Made by a program: the position numbers and the translations under genes
Assembly: GCA_020831825.1 (NCBI GenBank)
Contig: JAFIFW010000018.1
Location: 146,321-210,320 of the forward strand
Reading direction: 5' to 3'
Source: Methylophaga sp.
GTDB lineage: Bacteria; Pseudomonadota; Gammaproteobacteria; Nitrosococcales; Methylophagaceae
Length of the DNA stretch: 64,000 bases
Notes under the pieces: generated by a model
Told to the model about the DNA's origin: nothing
The model's input: only the letters and a program-made list of their open reading frames with translations
The model's database searches: none
Part shown: positions 28,285-37,497 of the stretch, one piece after another
Layout of the letters: the number at the start of each line of letters is the position of its first letter
Position numbering within the stretch: position 1 is the first letter of the stretch

Positions 28285-29667
28285 ATGAGCAATCATGATT
28301 TTGCTTCTCTGTCTGTTTCAGCCGCTCAATTAAAAGCGCTGCAAACGCTCGAATATCATCAAATGACGCCGATTCAGGCGCAAAGCTTGCCTGCGATTCT
28401 GCAGGGTCAGGATTTGCTGGCAAAGGCCAAAACCGGTAGTGGCAAAACAGCAGCGTTTGGTATCGGTTTGTTACACGCTACTAATCCTCGTTTTTTTGGT
28501 GTTCAGGCGTTAGTGCTGTGTCCGACACGCGAACTGGCCGACCAGGTGGCCAAGGAAATTCGCAAACTGGCGAGCTTCATGCCCAACATCAAATTAGTGC
28601 TGTTGTGCGGAGGCCAACCCATCGGGCCACAGATCGGTTCTTTGGAACATGGGGCACATGTTGTGGTGGGTACGCCGGGCAGGGTGCAGGATCACTTGCG
28701 TAAAAACACGCTGAAACTGGATGGATTGAAAACACTGGTGCTGGATGAGGCGGACCGCATGCTCGATATGGGCTTTGCCGAAGTCATGCAAGACATCATC
28801 GACCAGACACCAAAAAAGCGGCAGACACTGCTGTTTTCTGCGACCTATCCGGACGATATCCGAAAAATAAGCAAACAGTTTCAGAACAATCCGGTGTCGG
28901 TGACGGTTGAATCCGAACACCAGCCGGATGTTATCGAACAGGTGTTTTATGAGGTCAATAAACAGGATCGTGATAACACCCTGTTGGCATTGTTTGAACA
29001 TTACCAGCCTCGAAATGCCATTGTGTTTTGTCATACCAAAAAGCAATGTGATGAAGTGGCCAACCTGTTGCAACAACATCGCATCACGGCACTGCCAATT
29101 CATGGTGATCTCGAACAGCGGGATCGCGATCAAGTGCTGGTACGCTTTGCCAACAATAGTTGCTCAGTCTTGGTTGCCACTGATGTGGCGGCACGCGGGC
29201 TGGATATCAAAGCACTCGAAATGGTGATTAATTACGAATTGCCACGAGACCCTGAGATTTATGTGCATCGTATTGGCCGGACTGGCCGGGCAGGGGAGAC
29301 AGGCATTGCCATGAGCATTGTCACACCTGCAGAAACCTCACGTATTATGGCGATTGAGAGCACGCTCAAGCAGCCTGGCCGCTGTGATGTGCTGGCATCA
29401 TTAAGACGTGACAAAGCGTTTACGATGGAAGCACCGATGACCACCATTCAGCTTGATGCTGGCCGAAAGAGCAAATTACGCCCCGGTGATATTCTCGGTG
29501 CCTTGACGGGGGATGCCGGTCTGCAAGGTTCGCAAATCGGCAAAATCGATATCTTTGATATGTCCAGCTATGTCGCCCTAGAAAATGTTGCTGTGCGTCA
29601 GGCGCTAAATTATCTCGCGCAAGGCAAAATCAAGGGACGCAGCATTCGCGCCCGTAAGATTCGGTAG
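28285..29667 (+). CDS. dbpA: ATP-dependent RNA helicase DbpA
   Basis: 460 aa DEAD-box helicase. Walker A is AKTGSGKTAAF, the DEAD box is VLDEADRMLDMGF, SAT is present, and the C-terminal half has HRIGRTGRAGETG. The last 75 residues (KLRPGDILGALTG onward, with GKIDIFDMSSYVA) form the RNA-binding domain that directs DbpA to hairpin 92 of 23S rRNA, so the role is large-subunit assembly. A hairpin with AGGCCTC/GAGGCCT arms at 28238-28262 sits just before the gene. A short hypothetical gene follows 10 bp later. Confidence 0.95.
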   Translation: MSNHDFASLSVSAAQLKALQTLEYHQMTPIQAQSLPAILQGQDLLAKAKTGSGKTAAFGIGLLHATNPRFFGVQALVLCPTRELADQVAKEIRKLASFMPNIKLVLLCGGQPIGPQIGSLEHGAHVVVGTPGRVQDHLRKNTLKLDGLKTLVLDEADRMLDMGFAEVMQDIIDQTPKKRQTLLFSATYPDDIRKISKQFQNNPVSVTVESEHQPDVIEQVFYEVNKQDRDNTLLALFEHYQPRNAIVFCHTKKQCDEVANLLQQHRITALPIHGDLEQRDRDQVLVRFANNSCSVLVATDVAARGLDIKALEMVINYELPRDPEIYVHRIGRTGRAGETGIAMSIVTPAETSRIMAIESTLKQPGRCDVLASLRRDKAFTMEAPMTTIQLDAGRKSKLRPGDILGALTGDAGLQGSQIGKIDIFDMSSYVALENVAVRQALNYLAQGKIKGRSIRARKIR

Positions 29668-29677
29668 CCCTGACGCA

Positions 29678-30160
29678 GTGAAACAACTGGTTTTACAAAT
29701 CACCTTGCAACAATGGGATAAATCCCAGCAGTCTGCCGAGCATGAGGCAGCCAGACAACTTCAGCCAAACCGCCACTTCATCGAAGCTGACAATGTGACC
29801 GCGTCGTTTGATGGCCGGCTACTGCTGGATCAACATGGTGATAGCTACACTGCTAATCGAATTCGCTATCAACTGATTGATGATCGTTACCTGCTAATTG
29901 ATCGGTTTCGTTTTGATTTGCAGACGCAAACAGTAGAGTTCAGGGCGAAGCTTGAGTCGAATGTTGAGCCATTACTATTGGCGACACTTGAACAGGGTTG
30001 GATTCAGTGCTGTTATCAATGGCGCTATCGTGTAGATGAGTCAGATTTTATCTTCTGGCGTTATGAAGCGGTCACAATCAATGCGGCCTTTGTCGAACAA
30101 CTTCACTCTCAACTTTTTCTTCACAGCCCACCGATACAATCATTTCTCAATCTTGTCTGA
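29678..30160 (+). CDS. Hypothetical protein downstream of dbpA
   Basis: 160 aa beginning at GTG, 10 bp after dbpA on the same strand, so probably translated from the same transcript. It is soluble and rich in aromatic and charged residues, with no signal peptide and no recognised motif. The middle (DRYLLIDRFRFDLQTQTVEFR) looks like beta structure. No function proposed. Confidence 0.55.
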   Translation: MKQLVLQITLQQWDKSQQSAEHEAARQLQPNRHFIEADNVTASFDGRLLLDQHGDSYTANRIRYQLIDDRYLLIDRFRFDLQTQTVEFRAKLESNVEPLLLATLEQGWIQCCYQWRYRVDESDFIFWRYEAVTINAAFVEQLHSQLFLHSPPIQSFLNLV

Positions 30161-30239
30161 ACCTGAGTCTCTGATGAGCATCACCCAGGACGATGACAAG
30201 TCAATGACCGGGTGCAGTGTCATACGAAAGGGGCCTTTG

Positions 30240-30539
30240 ATGAAAATTAGCTATCTTGCCAGCATGCTCATGCTGTCTTCGCCAGTACAGGCGGTTGAAG
30301 TGGAAAGTTGTGAAGCCTGGAGCGCCAAGGCCAGAACTTACGCGGCTTGGCGTCTGGAAGGCATGTCCATTGCAGAAGCCATGCAACAGACCATCGGCAA
30401 TCGTTCACGAGGTTTGTTGCTGCAAGCCTACCAGTTGCAAATTCCAGATGATTTTCAGGCGCAGTATGAAATCATCAGTGCTTTTGCTGATGGCATATAC
30501 GAACAGTGTCAGCTTGCCGAACAGATGGGTGAAGACTGA
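30240..30539 (+). CDS. Small exported hypothetical protein
   Basis: 99 aa from the ATG at 30240, chosen because AGGGG lies 7-8 nt upstream and a signal peptide starts right there (MKISYLASMLMLSSPVQA). The frame is open from 30036 but that start is inside the previous gene. The mature part is short and helical with two Cys (in ESCEAW and EQCQLAE) that could form a disulfide in the periplasm. Family unknown. Confidence 0.6.
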   Translation: MKISYLASMLMLSSPVQAVEVESCEAWSAKARTYAAWRLEGMSIAEAMQQTIGNRSRGLLLQAYQLQIPDDFQAQYEIISAFADGIYEQCQLAEQMGED

Positions 30540-30655
30540 TCCGGTTCAGAAAAATCCTGAGTCTGATCAAGTAAATTCCGCTAAGCAAAATTGCAGCACC
30601 AGCCTATGATGTGAACCGTAAGACCTTTGTTGTTAACTGATGCGAGGATACGACC

Positions 30656-30727
30656 ATGTGGACTAAACCAGAATATTCAGATATGCGTTTCGGCTTTGAA
30701 GTCACAATGTACATCTGCAATCGTTAA
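30656..30727 (+). CDS. pqqA: PQQ precursor peptide PqqA
   Basis: A 23-residue ORF too short for usual gene finding. It begins MWTKPEYSDMRFGFE and ends VTMYICNR, holding the Glu and Tyr (E15, Y19) that are cross-linked to make pyrroloquinoline quinone, in the ExxxY spacing, and is nearly superposable on the Klebsiella PqqA plan. PQQ is the cofactor of methanol dehydrogenase, fitting a methylotroph. No pqqB-pqqE genes lie nearby, and a strong terminator follows directly, so it is an orphan copy. A GAGGAT precedes the start. Confidence 0.9.
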   Translation: MWTKPEYSDMRFGFEVTMYICNR

Positions 30728-30747
30728 TTTGATTGACGAAATAGATG

Positions 30748-30784
30748 AAAAAAGCCCCCGGTAGCAATACTGGAGGCTTTTTTG
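30748..30784. terminator. Strong bidirectional terminator after pqqA
   Basis: AAAAAAGCCCCCGGTA pairs with TACTGGAGGCTTTTTT (two mismatches) around a GCAA-type loop. It has an A-run at the left and a T-run at the right and lies between convergent pqqA and hisI, so it can stop transcription from both. Confidence 0.85.
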
Positions 30785-30802
30785 TGCTTTGAGAACAGCG
30801 CC

Positions 30803-31300
30803 CTAGAGAATAGTCGGGTTCTCCGCATCACCATACACTTCCTTGGGATTGAAGGTTTTATGATCTTCGGTAAAGATCAGTCGACTGACTTGTGATAATT
30901 TAGTCGCCACTGGCACCCGTCGATAAAAACAGGATCGATAGCCAACATGGCAGCTGGCGCCTGAGCCCGCAATATTGACGCGTATCCAAATAGCATCCTG
31001 ATCATCATCGACACGCATTTCCAAAATTTTTTGCACCAGCCCACTGGTGGCACCTTTATGCCAGAGCATTTGTCTGGAACGACTCCAGTAATGTGCTTCA
31101 CCGGTTTCAATGGTTTTCTGCAATGCCTCGGCGTTCATATAACCCAGCATCAGTACTTCACCACTGGCATGATCGGTAGTGATGCAACTGATCAGACCAT
31201 CGCGATCAAATTTGGGGGCCAGTCGATGACCTTCTTCCACTTGTTCGATGGTTTGCCGGGCTGCAAACATGGGATTTTCTGCAAAAGATTTAGTGTTCAT
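30803..31300 (-). CDS. Phosphoribosyl-AMP cyclohydrolase paralogue (HisI-like)
   Basis: 165 aa. HisI opens the purine ring of phosphoribosyl-AMP in histidine synthesis. Family blocks are [37 protein letters not shown] and the metal-binding [12 protein letters not shown]. In ordinary HisI the block before this is DCDxD with a zinc-binding Cys; here it reads [10 protein letters not shown], so that Cys is Asp. The N-terminal extension of about 35 residues is also unusual. Its start overlaps the end of the dihydroorotase gene by 11 bp. The lost Cys and the context suggest a paralogue that works with other metal or less zinc; no other his genes are near. Confidence 0.85.
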   Translation of the reverse strand: MNTKSFAENPMFAARQTIEQVEEGHRLAPKFDRDGLISCITTDHASGEVLMLGYMNAEALQKTIETGEAHYWSRSRQMLWHKGATSGLVQKILEMRVDDDQDAIWIRVNIAGSGASCHVGYRSCFYRRVPVATKLSQVSRLIFTEDHKTFNPKEVYGDAENPTIL

Positions 31301-32681
31301 GATTTATCTCGTCTGTTTTCCAGTTATGTTCGAATTTAATAGGTATGCCTCGTGGCGTGTCCTGCAAGGCCTGGTCACGAACCACGATATGTCCGCGAAT
31401 AATCGTATGAATCGGCCAGCCAGTAATCTGCTTGCCATCATAGGGTGTCCAGCCGCTGATACTGGCGATCCAATCATTGGAAATAGTCCGTTTGGCCGAC
31501 AAATCAACAATGCTCAAATCAGCGTCATAGCCAATGGCAATGCGGCCCTTGTTGACCAGACCAAACAAACGGGCAGGGCCAGCACTGGTTAAATCGACCA
31601 AGCGTTGCAACGTTAATCTGCCCTCATGTATATGATTGAGCATGATTGGCAGCAGTGTTTGAACGCCTGTCATACCACTGGGACACTCCGGATATTGGCG
31701 GGCTTTTTCCTCAAGCGTATGCGGTGCATGGTCACTGCCAATTACATCCACCAGCCCATTTTCAATGGCCTGCCACAAAGCATCCTGATGATGTTTTTCC
31801 CGAACCGGTGGATTCATTTGTGCCAGTGATCCCAGTTGTTCATAGCATTCTGGGGCGGTCATGGTCAGGTGATGTGGGGTGGCTTCTATGCTGACGTGAT
31901 GTTTGTGCTGTGCCAGAAATTCCATTTCATCGGCGGTAGAGACATGCAGAACATGTAAACGCCGGCCAGTTTCCTGAGATAGCTGCACAATTCGGCGGGT
32001 AGCCAGGAATGCACTTTCTACATCTCGCCACAGATGGTGTTGTTGTACATCATGACTCTGTTCAACGAGATTACGGCGCTGGCGTAGTCGAGCTTCATCT
32101 TCGGCATGAATAGCCACGCGACGACTTCCATGCGAAAGGATTTGCCTGAGCACCTCATCATCATCCGCCAGCAGATCACCAAATGAACTGCCCATAAATA
32201 CCTTGATGCCACAGACTCCCGGCAACTTTTCCAGTGCAGCCAATTGGGTTGCATTGACCGCAGAGCCACCGATATAAAAGGCATAATCGCACCAGGCGTT
32301 GTTCTGCGCCCGATCCAGTTTTTGTTGCAGATCGGCTTTGCTGATAGTGAGAGGCTGGGTATTGGGCATTTCAAACACGGAGGTAATGCCGCCAAGAACA
32401 GCGCCGCGTGTACCTGCCTCAAGCGTTTCCTTGTGTGTCATGCCTGGTTCACGAAAATGCACCTGGGTATCCATGACGCCCGGTAACACATGCAGTCCGG
32501 TGGCAATAATCTGTTGTTCAGCACTCCAGCCAGCTTGCAGATCACCAAGGGCCACAATTCGGCCATCCTGACAGGCAATATCAATCTGTTTTTCACCTGA
32601 GGGTGTGATAACGCGACCATCTGTAATCAGTAAGTCAGCGTGGCGACGATGGAGTGTGTTTTGAAAGTTTTGGTTGCTCAT
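31290..32681 (-). CDS. Dihydroorotase-like amidohydrolase (PyrC paralogue)
   Basis: 463 aa from the ATG at 32681 (a TTG lies four codons earlier). Amidohydrolase with REPG-type motif [18 protein letters not shown], where the first His of the usual HxH is Gln, the carbamylated Lys in GIKVFMGSS, then [14 protein letters not shown] and [13 protein letters not shown]. The QVH form occurs in a known dihydroorotase subgroup, so it is probably active, making carbamoyl aspartate/dihydroorotate interconversion, but its metal centre differs. The hisI-like gene overlaps its 3' end, giving a two-gene operon. Pairing of hisI and pyrC paralogues is a known pattern in Zur-linked loci. Confidence 0.85.
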   Translation of the reverse strand: MSNQNFQNTLHRRHADLLITDGRVITPSGEKQIDIACQDGRIVALGDLQAGWSAEQQIIATGLHVLPGVMDTQVHFREPGMTHKETLEAGTRGAVLGGITSVFEMPNTQPLTISKADLQQKLDRAQNNAWCDYAFYIGGSAVNATQLAALEKLPGVCGIKVFMGSSFGDLLADDDEVLRQILSHGSRRVAIHAEDEARLRQRRNLVEQSHDVQQHHLWRDVESAFLATRRIVQLSQETGRRLHVLHVSTADEMEFLAQHKHHVSIEATPHHLTMTAPECYEQLGSLAQMNPPVREKHHQDALWQAIENGLVDVIGSDHAPHTLEEKARQYPECPSGMTGVQTLLPIMLNHIHEGRLTLQRLVDLTSAGPARLFGLVNKGRIAIGYDADLSIVDLSAKRTISNDWIASISGWTPYDGKQITGWPIHTIIRGHIVVRDQALQDTPRGIPIKFEHNWKTDEINHEH

Positions 32682-32737
32682 AAGGTTTACCAATTTGATT
32701 GATAATGTTTAGGCAAAGAACCGCAGGTATGTTTTCA

Positions 32738-32755
32738 GATTATTTGCTTATAATC
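32738..32755 (-). promoter_or_regulatory. Dyad upstream of the dihydroorotase gene
   Basis: GATTAT-N6-ATAATC, a perfect 6-6-6 palindrome about 57 bp before the gene start. It has the same arm and spacer sizes as the metal-box motif found at 33284 but little sequence match, and it lies within an AT-rich promoter region, so it is weak evidence. Confidence 0.3.
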
Positions 32756-32774
32756 TCAATGAAAACTCATAAAC

Positions 32775-33221
32775 TTACTGGCTCACTGTATTGCAATCCG
32801 TCGCAAATTCTTGAATCCGTTCATACATCAACGAGAGCCCATTGGCGCGCTGAGTTGAGAGATTTTCCAGAAGCCCTGTCTGATGCAGAAACCGCGGCGG
32901 ACAATCAATAATCTCCTCAGGCCTCCGGTTTGAATACACCCTGAACATTAGCGCCATCAAACCGGCAACAATCAACGAGTCACTGGTACCGTCAAAATGC
33001 AAAACGCCTTTATCATCACAGCTGGAATCAATCCAGACACTGGCCTGACAGCCGTACAAACGGTTGTTTTCTGATTTTTCCCCGCTGAAACTCTTGTCGA
33101 GTCGGCGTCCCAGATCGACCAGATAGCCATAACGCTCTGTCCACTCTCCAAGATGCTGAAAATCATTGATAATTTGAGTTTGGCAGTCTGTAATGTTCTG
33201 GTATTTATTCATTTCGCTCAT
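32775..33221 (-). CDS. sufE: SufE-family sulfur acceptor protein
   Basis: 148 aa. SufE receives persulfide sulfur from the cysteine desulfurase SufS for Fe-S cluster building. The active Cys is in NRLYGCQASVWI, and the LMALMFRVYSNRRPEEI segment is the family signature. It stands alone with no suf genes next to it, so whether it is SufE or the related CsdE cannot be told. ATGs at 33221 and 33212 are both possible starts. A metal-box-like motif lies 62 bp upstream (33284-33301), between this gene and the methyltransferase operon. Confidence 0.88.
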   Translation of the reverse strand: MSEMNKYQNITDCQTQIINDFQHLGEWTERYGYLVDLGRRLDKSFSGEKSENNRLYGCQASVWIDSSCDDKGVLHFDGTSDSLIVAGLMALMFRVYSNRRPEEIIDCPPRFLHQTGLLENLSTQRANGLSLMYERIQEFATDCNTVSQ

Positions 33222-33283
33222 CAGTTGTTGTTAGCTTTTTAGGCTAGTTGGAACAGATAGTTTTTGGAGCTTGCCTTTTTATA

Positions 33284-33301
33284 GATATGATATAACATAT
33301 C
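33284..33301. promoter_or_regulatory. Fur/Zur-family-like operator, box 1
   Basis: GATATG-ATATAA-CATATC, a perfect 6-bp inverted repeat about a 6-bp centre. It shares 15 of 18 positions with the box at 33537 and 14 of 18 with the reverse-strand box at 39393. Its core ATGATATAACAT is close to the Zur box of gammaproteobacteria, but Fur boxes are also similar. It sits in the 350-bp gap between sufE and the metal-uptake operon. Confidence 0.6.
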
Positions 33302-33536
33302 CTTATGGCTTGGTTCCAGATATCAAGTTTTTGACTCGCAACCTGCAACGAAGCAGCGTTTCAGATTCATCTAGCTGCCAGGACAGACACCGACCCTTGC
33401 ATGGTTTGATGCAGCATTTTCCGCTTGCATGGCTATCGGCTGTCACTGATAAGCAAGCCCTGTCATCAATATATTTCCTAGCATCCCAATGCTATACATC
33501 TGTGGGTTGAGGGTGGATGATAGATGACTATGCATA

Positions 33537-33554
33537 GATACGATACATCATATC
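33537..33554 (+). promoter_or_regulatory. Fur/Zur-family-like operator, box 2
   Basis: GATACG-ATACAT-CATATC, lying 19 bp upstream of the first gene of the methyltransferase/TonB/ABC operon, where a repressor would cover the promoter or start site. It shares 15 of 18 positions with box 1. No cobalamin riboswitch was found in this leader. Confidence 0.6.
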
Positions 33555-33573
33555 ATCAATGGAAAGGATAAAC

Positions 33574-34389
33574 ATGAAACCTGTAACAATAACTGAGCAA
33601 AATCCTATCGCTTCGGTGGGTTTGAAACTCGTGGTGAATGGGCCCCAAATCTGGGATGACCAGCAAGCCGCTTGGTATCTCAAAGGCATTGAGCAGTCTG
33701 ATTATGCAGAAAAACTGGGTAATACATTGCTTGAATCGATCGGCAAGCAAACGCAGTTATTAGATATCGGTGCCGGGGCCGGGACAGTCAGCCGTCGCAT
33801 CATGGATAACAATGCCCGATGGACAGCAATAGAACCCAACACTTTTTTCGCAGATTACCTGACGGCTCACCAATCAATATGGCCGTTCCAACTCAATGTT
33901 ATACAGCAAAGCTGGCAACAGACGGTGACTGACGATCTTGCTGTGCATGAGACCAGCCTGGCGGCCAATACCAGTGGCCCACTCAGTGAAACACGCGATT
34001 TCTGGCATTGGCAACGTCAACTAACCAAACGCTTGATGATCTGGATTTTACCGGCACAGACGGGTCCACGCGGCAAGTGTTTGAGTGGCTTTTTACCTGT
34101 CTCTTTGCACGGCGAGTCAACGGGGTCGCCAGTTCAAGAAATTCTTGATGCGCTTGGTGATAACTATCAGCCAGATCAACTAGTCACCGTTGACTGGACT
34201 TTTCAGCAAAGCTTTGCTGACTTTCACGCGGCCGATAGTTATTTTCAGCAAGTTTTTAATCCTGCGGGTGATCCTGAAAAGGCTGATTCACTCACTGCAT
34301 ATCTCGCTTCCGAATTAAAGCCTGCCGGTGACACCTTGCTGGCACAAGCTGCCAAAAAAAGTGCCGTACTTATCTGGATGTTCAATTAG
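33574..34389 (+). CDS. Class I SAM-dependent methyltransferase-like protein
   Basis: 271 aa from the ATG at 33574, which has GGAAAGGAT upstream; another ATG 15 bp earlier lacks one. The SAM-binding motif I is LLDIGAGAGTVSRRI, followed by an acidic end of strand 2 (AIEPNTFF). The later part does not match a known substrate class. It opens an operon with a TonB receptor, periplasmic binding protein, permease and ATPase. Methyltransferases of this kind are found beside metallophore uptake genes and could make or modify a chelator; that is inferred from position only. Confidence 0.75.
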   Translation: MKPVTITEQNPIASVGLKLVVNGPQIWDDQQAAWYLKGIEQSDYAEKLGNTLLESIGKQTQLLDIGAGAGTVSRRIMDNNARWTAIEPNTFFADYLTAHQSIWPFQLNVIQQSWQQTVTDDLAVHETSLAANTSGPLSETRDFWHWQRQLTKRLMIWILPAQTGPRGKCLSGFLPVSLHGESTGSPVQEILDALGDNYQPDQLVTVDWTFQQSFADFHAADSYFQQVFNPAGDPEKADSLTAYLASELKPAGDTLLAQAAKKSAVLIWMFN

Positions 34390-34398
34390 GGGAAAATA

Positions 34399-36516
34399 AT
34401 GACACGTCATCGCTCGTTAGCTGCTTTTTATGTATCAATCGGTCTGTTGACCAGCCACAGTACTTCGGTGCTGGCAGAACAAGGTTTTTCTGTGATCGGC
34501 TTAGATGAAATGATCGTCACCACTACGGGCAGGGGCGATACACTCAACCAACTTTCATCCACTGTGCAGATTATTTCTGAAGCGCAAATAAGACGATCTT
34601 CCGCCCAATCTGTCACTGACTTGCTGGCTGAGAATGCTGTGGGTTTTTTCAGTGAATGGACACCGGCCCAGACCTCCATCAACATCCGTGGCGGTGCAAC
34701 AGACGGACAAGGTCGTGACTACAGAAGTCAAACGCTGGTTCTGCTCAACGGCCGTCGCGCTGGAACAGCCAACGTGTCCAAGCTCAGTCTTAATGATGTA
34801 TCGCGCATTGAAATTATGAGAGGACCATCTTCAGTTGCCTATGGCAGTCAGGCCATCGGCGGTGTTATCAATATCATCACCCGTAATGGCAGTAATACTT
34901 CTGGCAGCAGTGTTAACCTTGCTGCAGGTTCATGGTCACTCAGACAAGGCCATGCGCAGACCTCCTATCAAGGTGAAAACTCAGACTTCTATCTGGGCAT
35001 CGGTGGCGGCAAGCGAAGTGATTATGAATCTGGCCGAGGCAGCAGGGAGCGCATGCGCAATACTTCGTGGGAAAGACGCAGTGCCTTAATGTCTGCCGGC
35101 GTTAATATTAGTGATTTAGATCGCGTTGAATTGACCATTCGTACCGATGGTATCTACAACGCCGGATTCAGGGGATCGAGCTGGGCACCCTCGGGTGATG
35201 AAGATCGCTTCAACCACTCACTCGATTTAATCTACGAGGGCATGACCGACAATGCAGCACTGTCTTGGCGCGCTCATGGCTATCTGGTTAGAGACGTTGA
35301 CCACTTCAAATGGGAAAATAGAACGTTTCTCAAACTAGATAATGAGCGAGTATTGGATATATACGGTCTGAGGCTTATGACTGATTGGCTTGTGCAGCCT
35401 TCAACTGAACTGAGAGTCGGTGCTGACCTTGAATACAGTACGCTTGAAAATGATCGTTCAAACACTCTCAGAAGTACGGGCCTGACAAGCAAGGCAGCTC
35501 CTTTTGACAATGATCAATCAGAACGCGTTGGCGCATTGTGGGCAGAAATTATTCAGACGGCAATGAATGATCGATTAACGCTCAGAATGGGCGGTCGTTA
35601 CACCGATGGCAAAACCACTTTGAAACCGACCAAAGGACGAAATGATCTGCTACGAAATTCGGAACGCTATGATGAATTTACCTATACCTTGGGATCCGTC
35701 TATCGCTTAAGTGATACCACATCGATCAGAGCTGGTTATGCAACGGGTTTCAGGGCACCGACCGCCACTGAGCTGGCGGCTGATTTCCAGACATTTGCCG
35801 GTTCAACCATTTTTGGCAATCCCAGACTGGATAATGAATCCAGTCGTCAGTATGAGCTGGGTTTGTCATTCTCAAATAACTGGCTCTACAGTGATATTGC
35901 CGTATTCGATAACCGCATCAAAGATCGAATTATCACCGGCCCTGAAATAGCAGGCAGACGCAGTTTTGAAAACAATTCTGATGCCATAGAACTCAGAGGT
36001 GTTGAGCTGCAGTTAGAAGCCAATCTGTCATCCTGGCTGGCAACAGATCTGAACTGGCGCGTTTTTGCTAATAGTAGCTACCACTTTCATATGCGAGACA
36101 GGGGCGTAGATGAAACGGCCAATACCGACCGTATTGAACGAATTCATAAATACCAGACCAGCCTTGGTACTTCGGTCGGTCATGAAAAATGGGAGCTTAG
36201 CTTCAATGCCATCCTCAGAGGGCCGGTCTGGTACAAAACTGAAGAGCGCTTGCTGATACCGACTGCAGAGCCAAACAGAGACTATGTTCATAAAAAATCA
36301 GCCTTCTGGGTATTGAACATGCGCGGCAGTTATCAGTTAAATCCCTCATTGCAGTTATATGCCGGCATCAACAATCTGCTGGATAAAAATGAGCATCCAC
36401 TGTTTATCGCGCTGAACAAGACGCCGTATATTTCAGATCCTGCATTTTCAAGTGGTGGCCGTGGCAACAGTATGCCGGGAAGAGAGTTGTATGCCGGTTT
36501 GAAACTGGATTTCTAA
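34399..36516 (+). CDS. TonB-dependent outer-membrane receptor
   Basis: 705 aa with a signal peptide (cut near VLA-EQG) and a TonB box DEMIVTTTG. The plug domain (about 35-150) ends with RIEIMRGPSSVAYGSQAIGGVINI, and the beta-barrel ends in a C-terminal aromatic residue (LYAGLKLDF). It takes a scarce ligand across the outer membrane using TonB energy. The ABC genes downstream and the metal-box-like motif upstream point to a metal chelate, with zinc, cobalt or vitamin B12 as candidates. AGGGG precedes the ATG. Confidence 0.93.
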   Translation: MTRHRSLAAFYVSIGLLTSHSTSVLAEQGFSVIGLDEMIVTTTGRGDTLNQLSSTVQIISEAQIRRSSAQSVTDLLAENAVGFFSEWTPAQTSINIRGGATDGQGRDYRSQTLVLLNGRRAGTANVSKLSLNDVSRIEIMRGPSSVAYGSQAIGGVINIITRNGSNTSGSSVNLAAGSWSLRQGHAQTSYQGENSDFYLGIGGGKRSDYESGRGSRERMRNTSWERRSALMSAGVNISDLDRVELTIRTDGIYNAGFRGSSWAPSGDEDRFNHSLDLIYEGMTDNAALSWRAHGYLVRDVDHFKWENRTFLKLDNERVLDIYGLRLMTDWLVQPSTELRVGADLEYSTLENDRSNTLRSTGLTSKAAPFDNDQSERVGALWAEIIQTAMNDRLTLRMGGRYTDGKTTLKPTKGRNDLLRNSERYDEFTYTLGSVYRLSDTTSIRAGYATGFRAPTATELAADFQTFAGSTIFGNPRLDNESSRQYELGLSFSNNWLYSDIAVFDNRIKDRIITGPEIAGRRSFENNSDAIELRGVELQLEANLSSWLATDLNWRVFANSSYHFHMRDRGVDETANTDRIERIHKYQTSLGTSVGHEKWELSFNAILRGPVWYKTEERLLIPTAEPNRDYVHKKSAFWVLNMRGSYQLNPSLQLYAGINNLLDKNEHPLFIALNKTPYISDPAFSSGGRGNSMPGRELYAGLKLDF

Positions 36517-36522
36517 AAACGC

Positions 36523-37497
36523 ATGTTCAACAGGAATCATCGCTTTCCGCCCTTGTTTCAGGCACAGCGCCGACATTACTGCAAGGCGATTATTGCCGGT
36601 ATTGCACTGGCGTTAATGCCCAAATCAACAAGAGGCGATGGCGTCAGCAATGTTGGAGGGCTGGAAATCACCGATGGCCTTGGCCGTCAGGTATCGCTTG
36701 CTCGGCCGCCTCAGCGGATCGTGTCAATTTTTTCCAGTAATACCGAGCTGCTGCATGCTTTGGGGGCTACGGATCGCATTGTCGGCATAGAGGATTTCAC
36801 CCGATACCCGCCGGATATTCGTGATGGTCGAACCATTGTGGGTGGTCGATTGGGCTTTTCTGTTGAAACCATTGCTCGTCTGGAACCGGATCTGGTGGTC
36901 ATGACGCCTGCCCGTCAGGCGGTGAACACATTGCTCAAACCGATGCAGACGATAGGTGTTCCTGTGGTGGTTATGTTGCATCGTAATCTGGCCGAAATTT
37001 TCAGCAATCTCAGATTGTTAGGCCATGTTCTTGGCAACTCACTGCATGCCGAGAGTGTGATTGGACAGTTACAGCAACGGCTGCAGAGTGTTGATCAGCA
37101 ACTGGCAGGAGTCCGCCGTCCGAGAGTGTATTTTGAAACCGGTCAGAATGACCGCGGTAACTTTACCACTGTCCGAAAAGGCCACTACACCTATGACGCC
37201 TTGCTGCAAGCAGGGGCGGAATCGATATTTGGCGATCTGGATCAGATTACTCAAGTCAGTGGCGAAGCCATTATTGCTGCTGATCCTGAGGTGATTCTGC
37301 TGGCGCGTAATGATGGAAATCCCGACAGCATTAAACACCGACCTGGTTGGCAGAATATCAGTGCAGTCAGAAATAACCGGGTATTCGTGGTGCCGCGTGA
37401 GTTATTTCTGATCCCCGGCCCACGCATAGTTGATGGTGTGGAAATGCTGGCGCCGTTGTTGCACCCGAATGTTTTTGTCGATCAGGACACTGCCTGA
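36523..37497 (+). CDS. Periplasmic binding protein, FecB/BtuF type
   Basis: 324 aa. The N-terminus has a basic region then a hydrophobic run (AIIAGIALALM), so it should be exported. The two-lobe class III pattern is clear: RPPQRIVSIFSSNTELLHAL and VGIEDFTRYPP in the first lobe, a long joining helix around EIFSNLRLLGHVLG, and GEAIIAADPEVILLARND in the second. It should pass a chelated ligand from the TonB receptor to the FecCD-type permease, whose gene overlaps its end by one base. Confidence 0.88.
   Translation: MFNRNHRFPPLFQAQRRHYCKAIIAGIALALMPKSTRGDGVSNVGGLEITDGLGRQVSLARPPQRIVSIFSSNTELLHALGATDRIVGIEDFTRYPPDIRDGRTIVGGRLGFSVETIARLEPDLVVMTPARQAVNTLLKPMQTIGVPVVVMLHRNLAEIFSNLRLLGHVLGNSLHAESVIGQLQQRLQSVDQQLAGVRRPRVYFETGQNDRGNFTTVRKGHYTYDALLQAGAESIFGDLDQITQVSGEAIIAADPEVILLARNDGNPDSIKHRPGWQNISAVRNNRVFVVPRELFLIPGPRIVDGVEMLAPLLHPNVFVDQDTA

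Noticed and set aside
28594..29133. 179-codon minus-strand ORF
   Set aside because: It lies wholly within dbpA and has no recognisable product.
33302..33536. Possible cobalamin riboswitch before the TonB receptor operon
   Set aside because: A segment resembling the B12 box (GCCAGGACAGACACCGACC) is present, but the required GCCACTG element does not precede it in order and the core does not fit.
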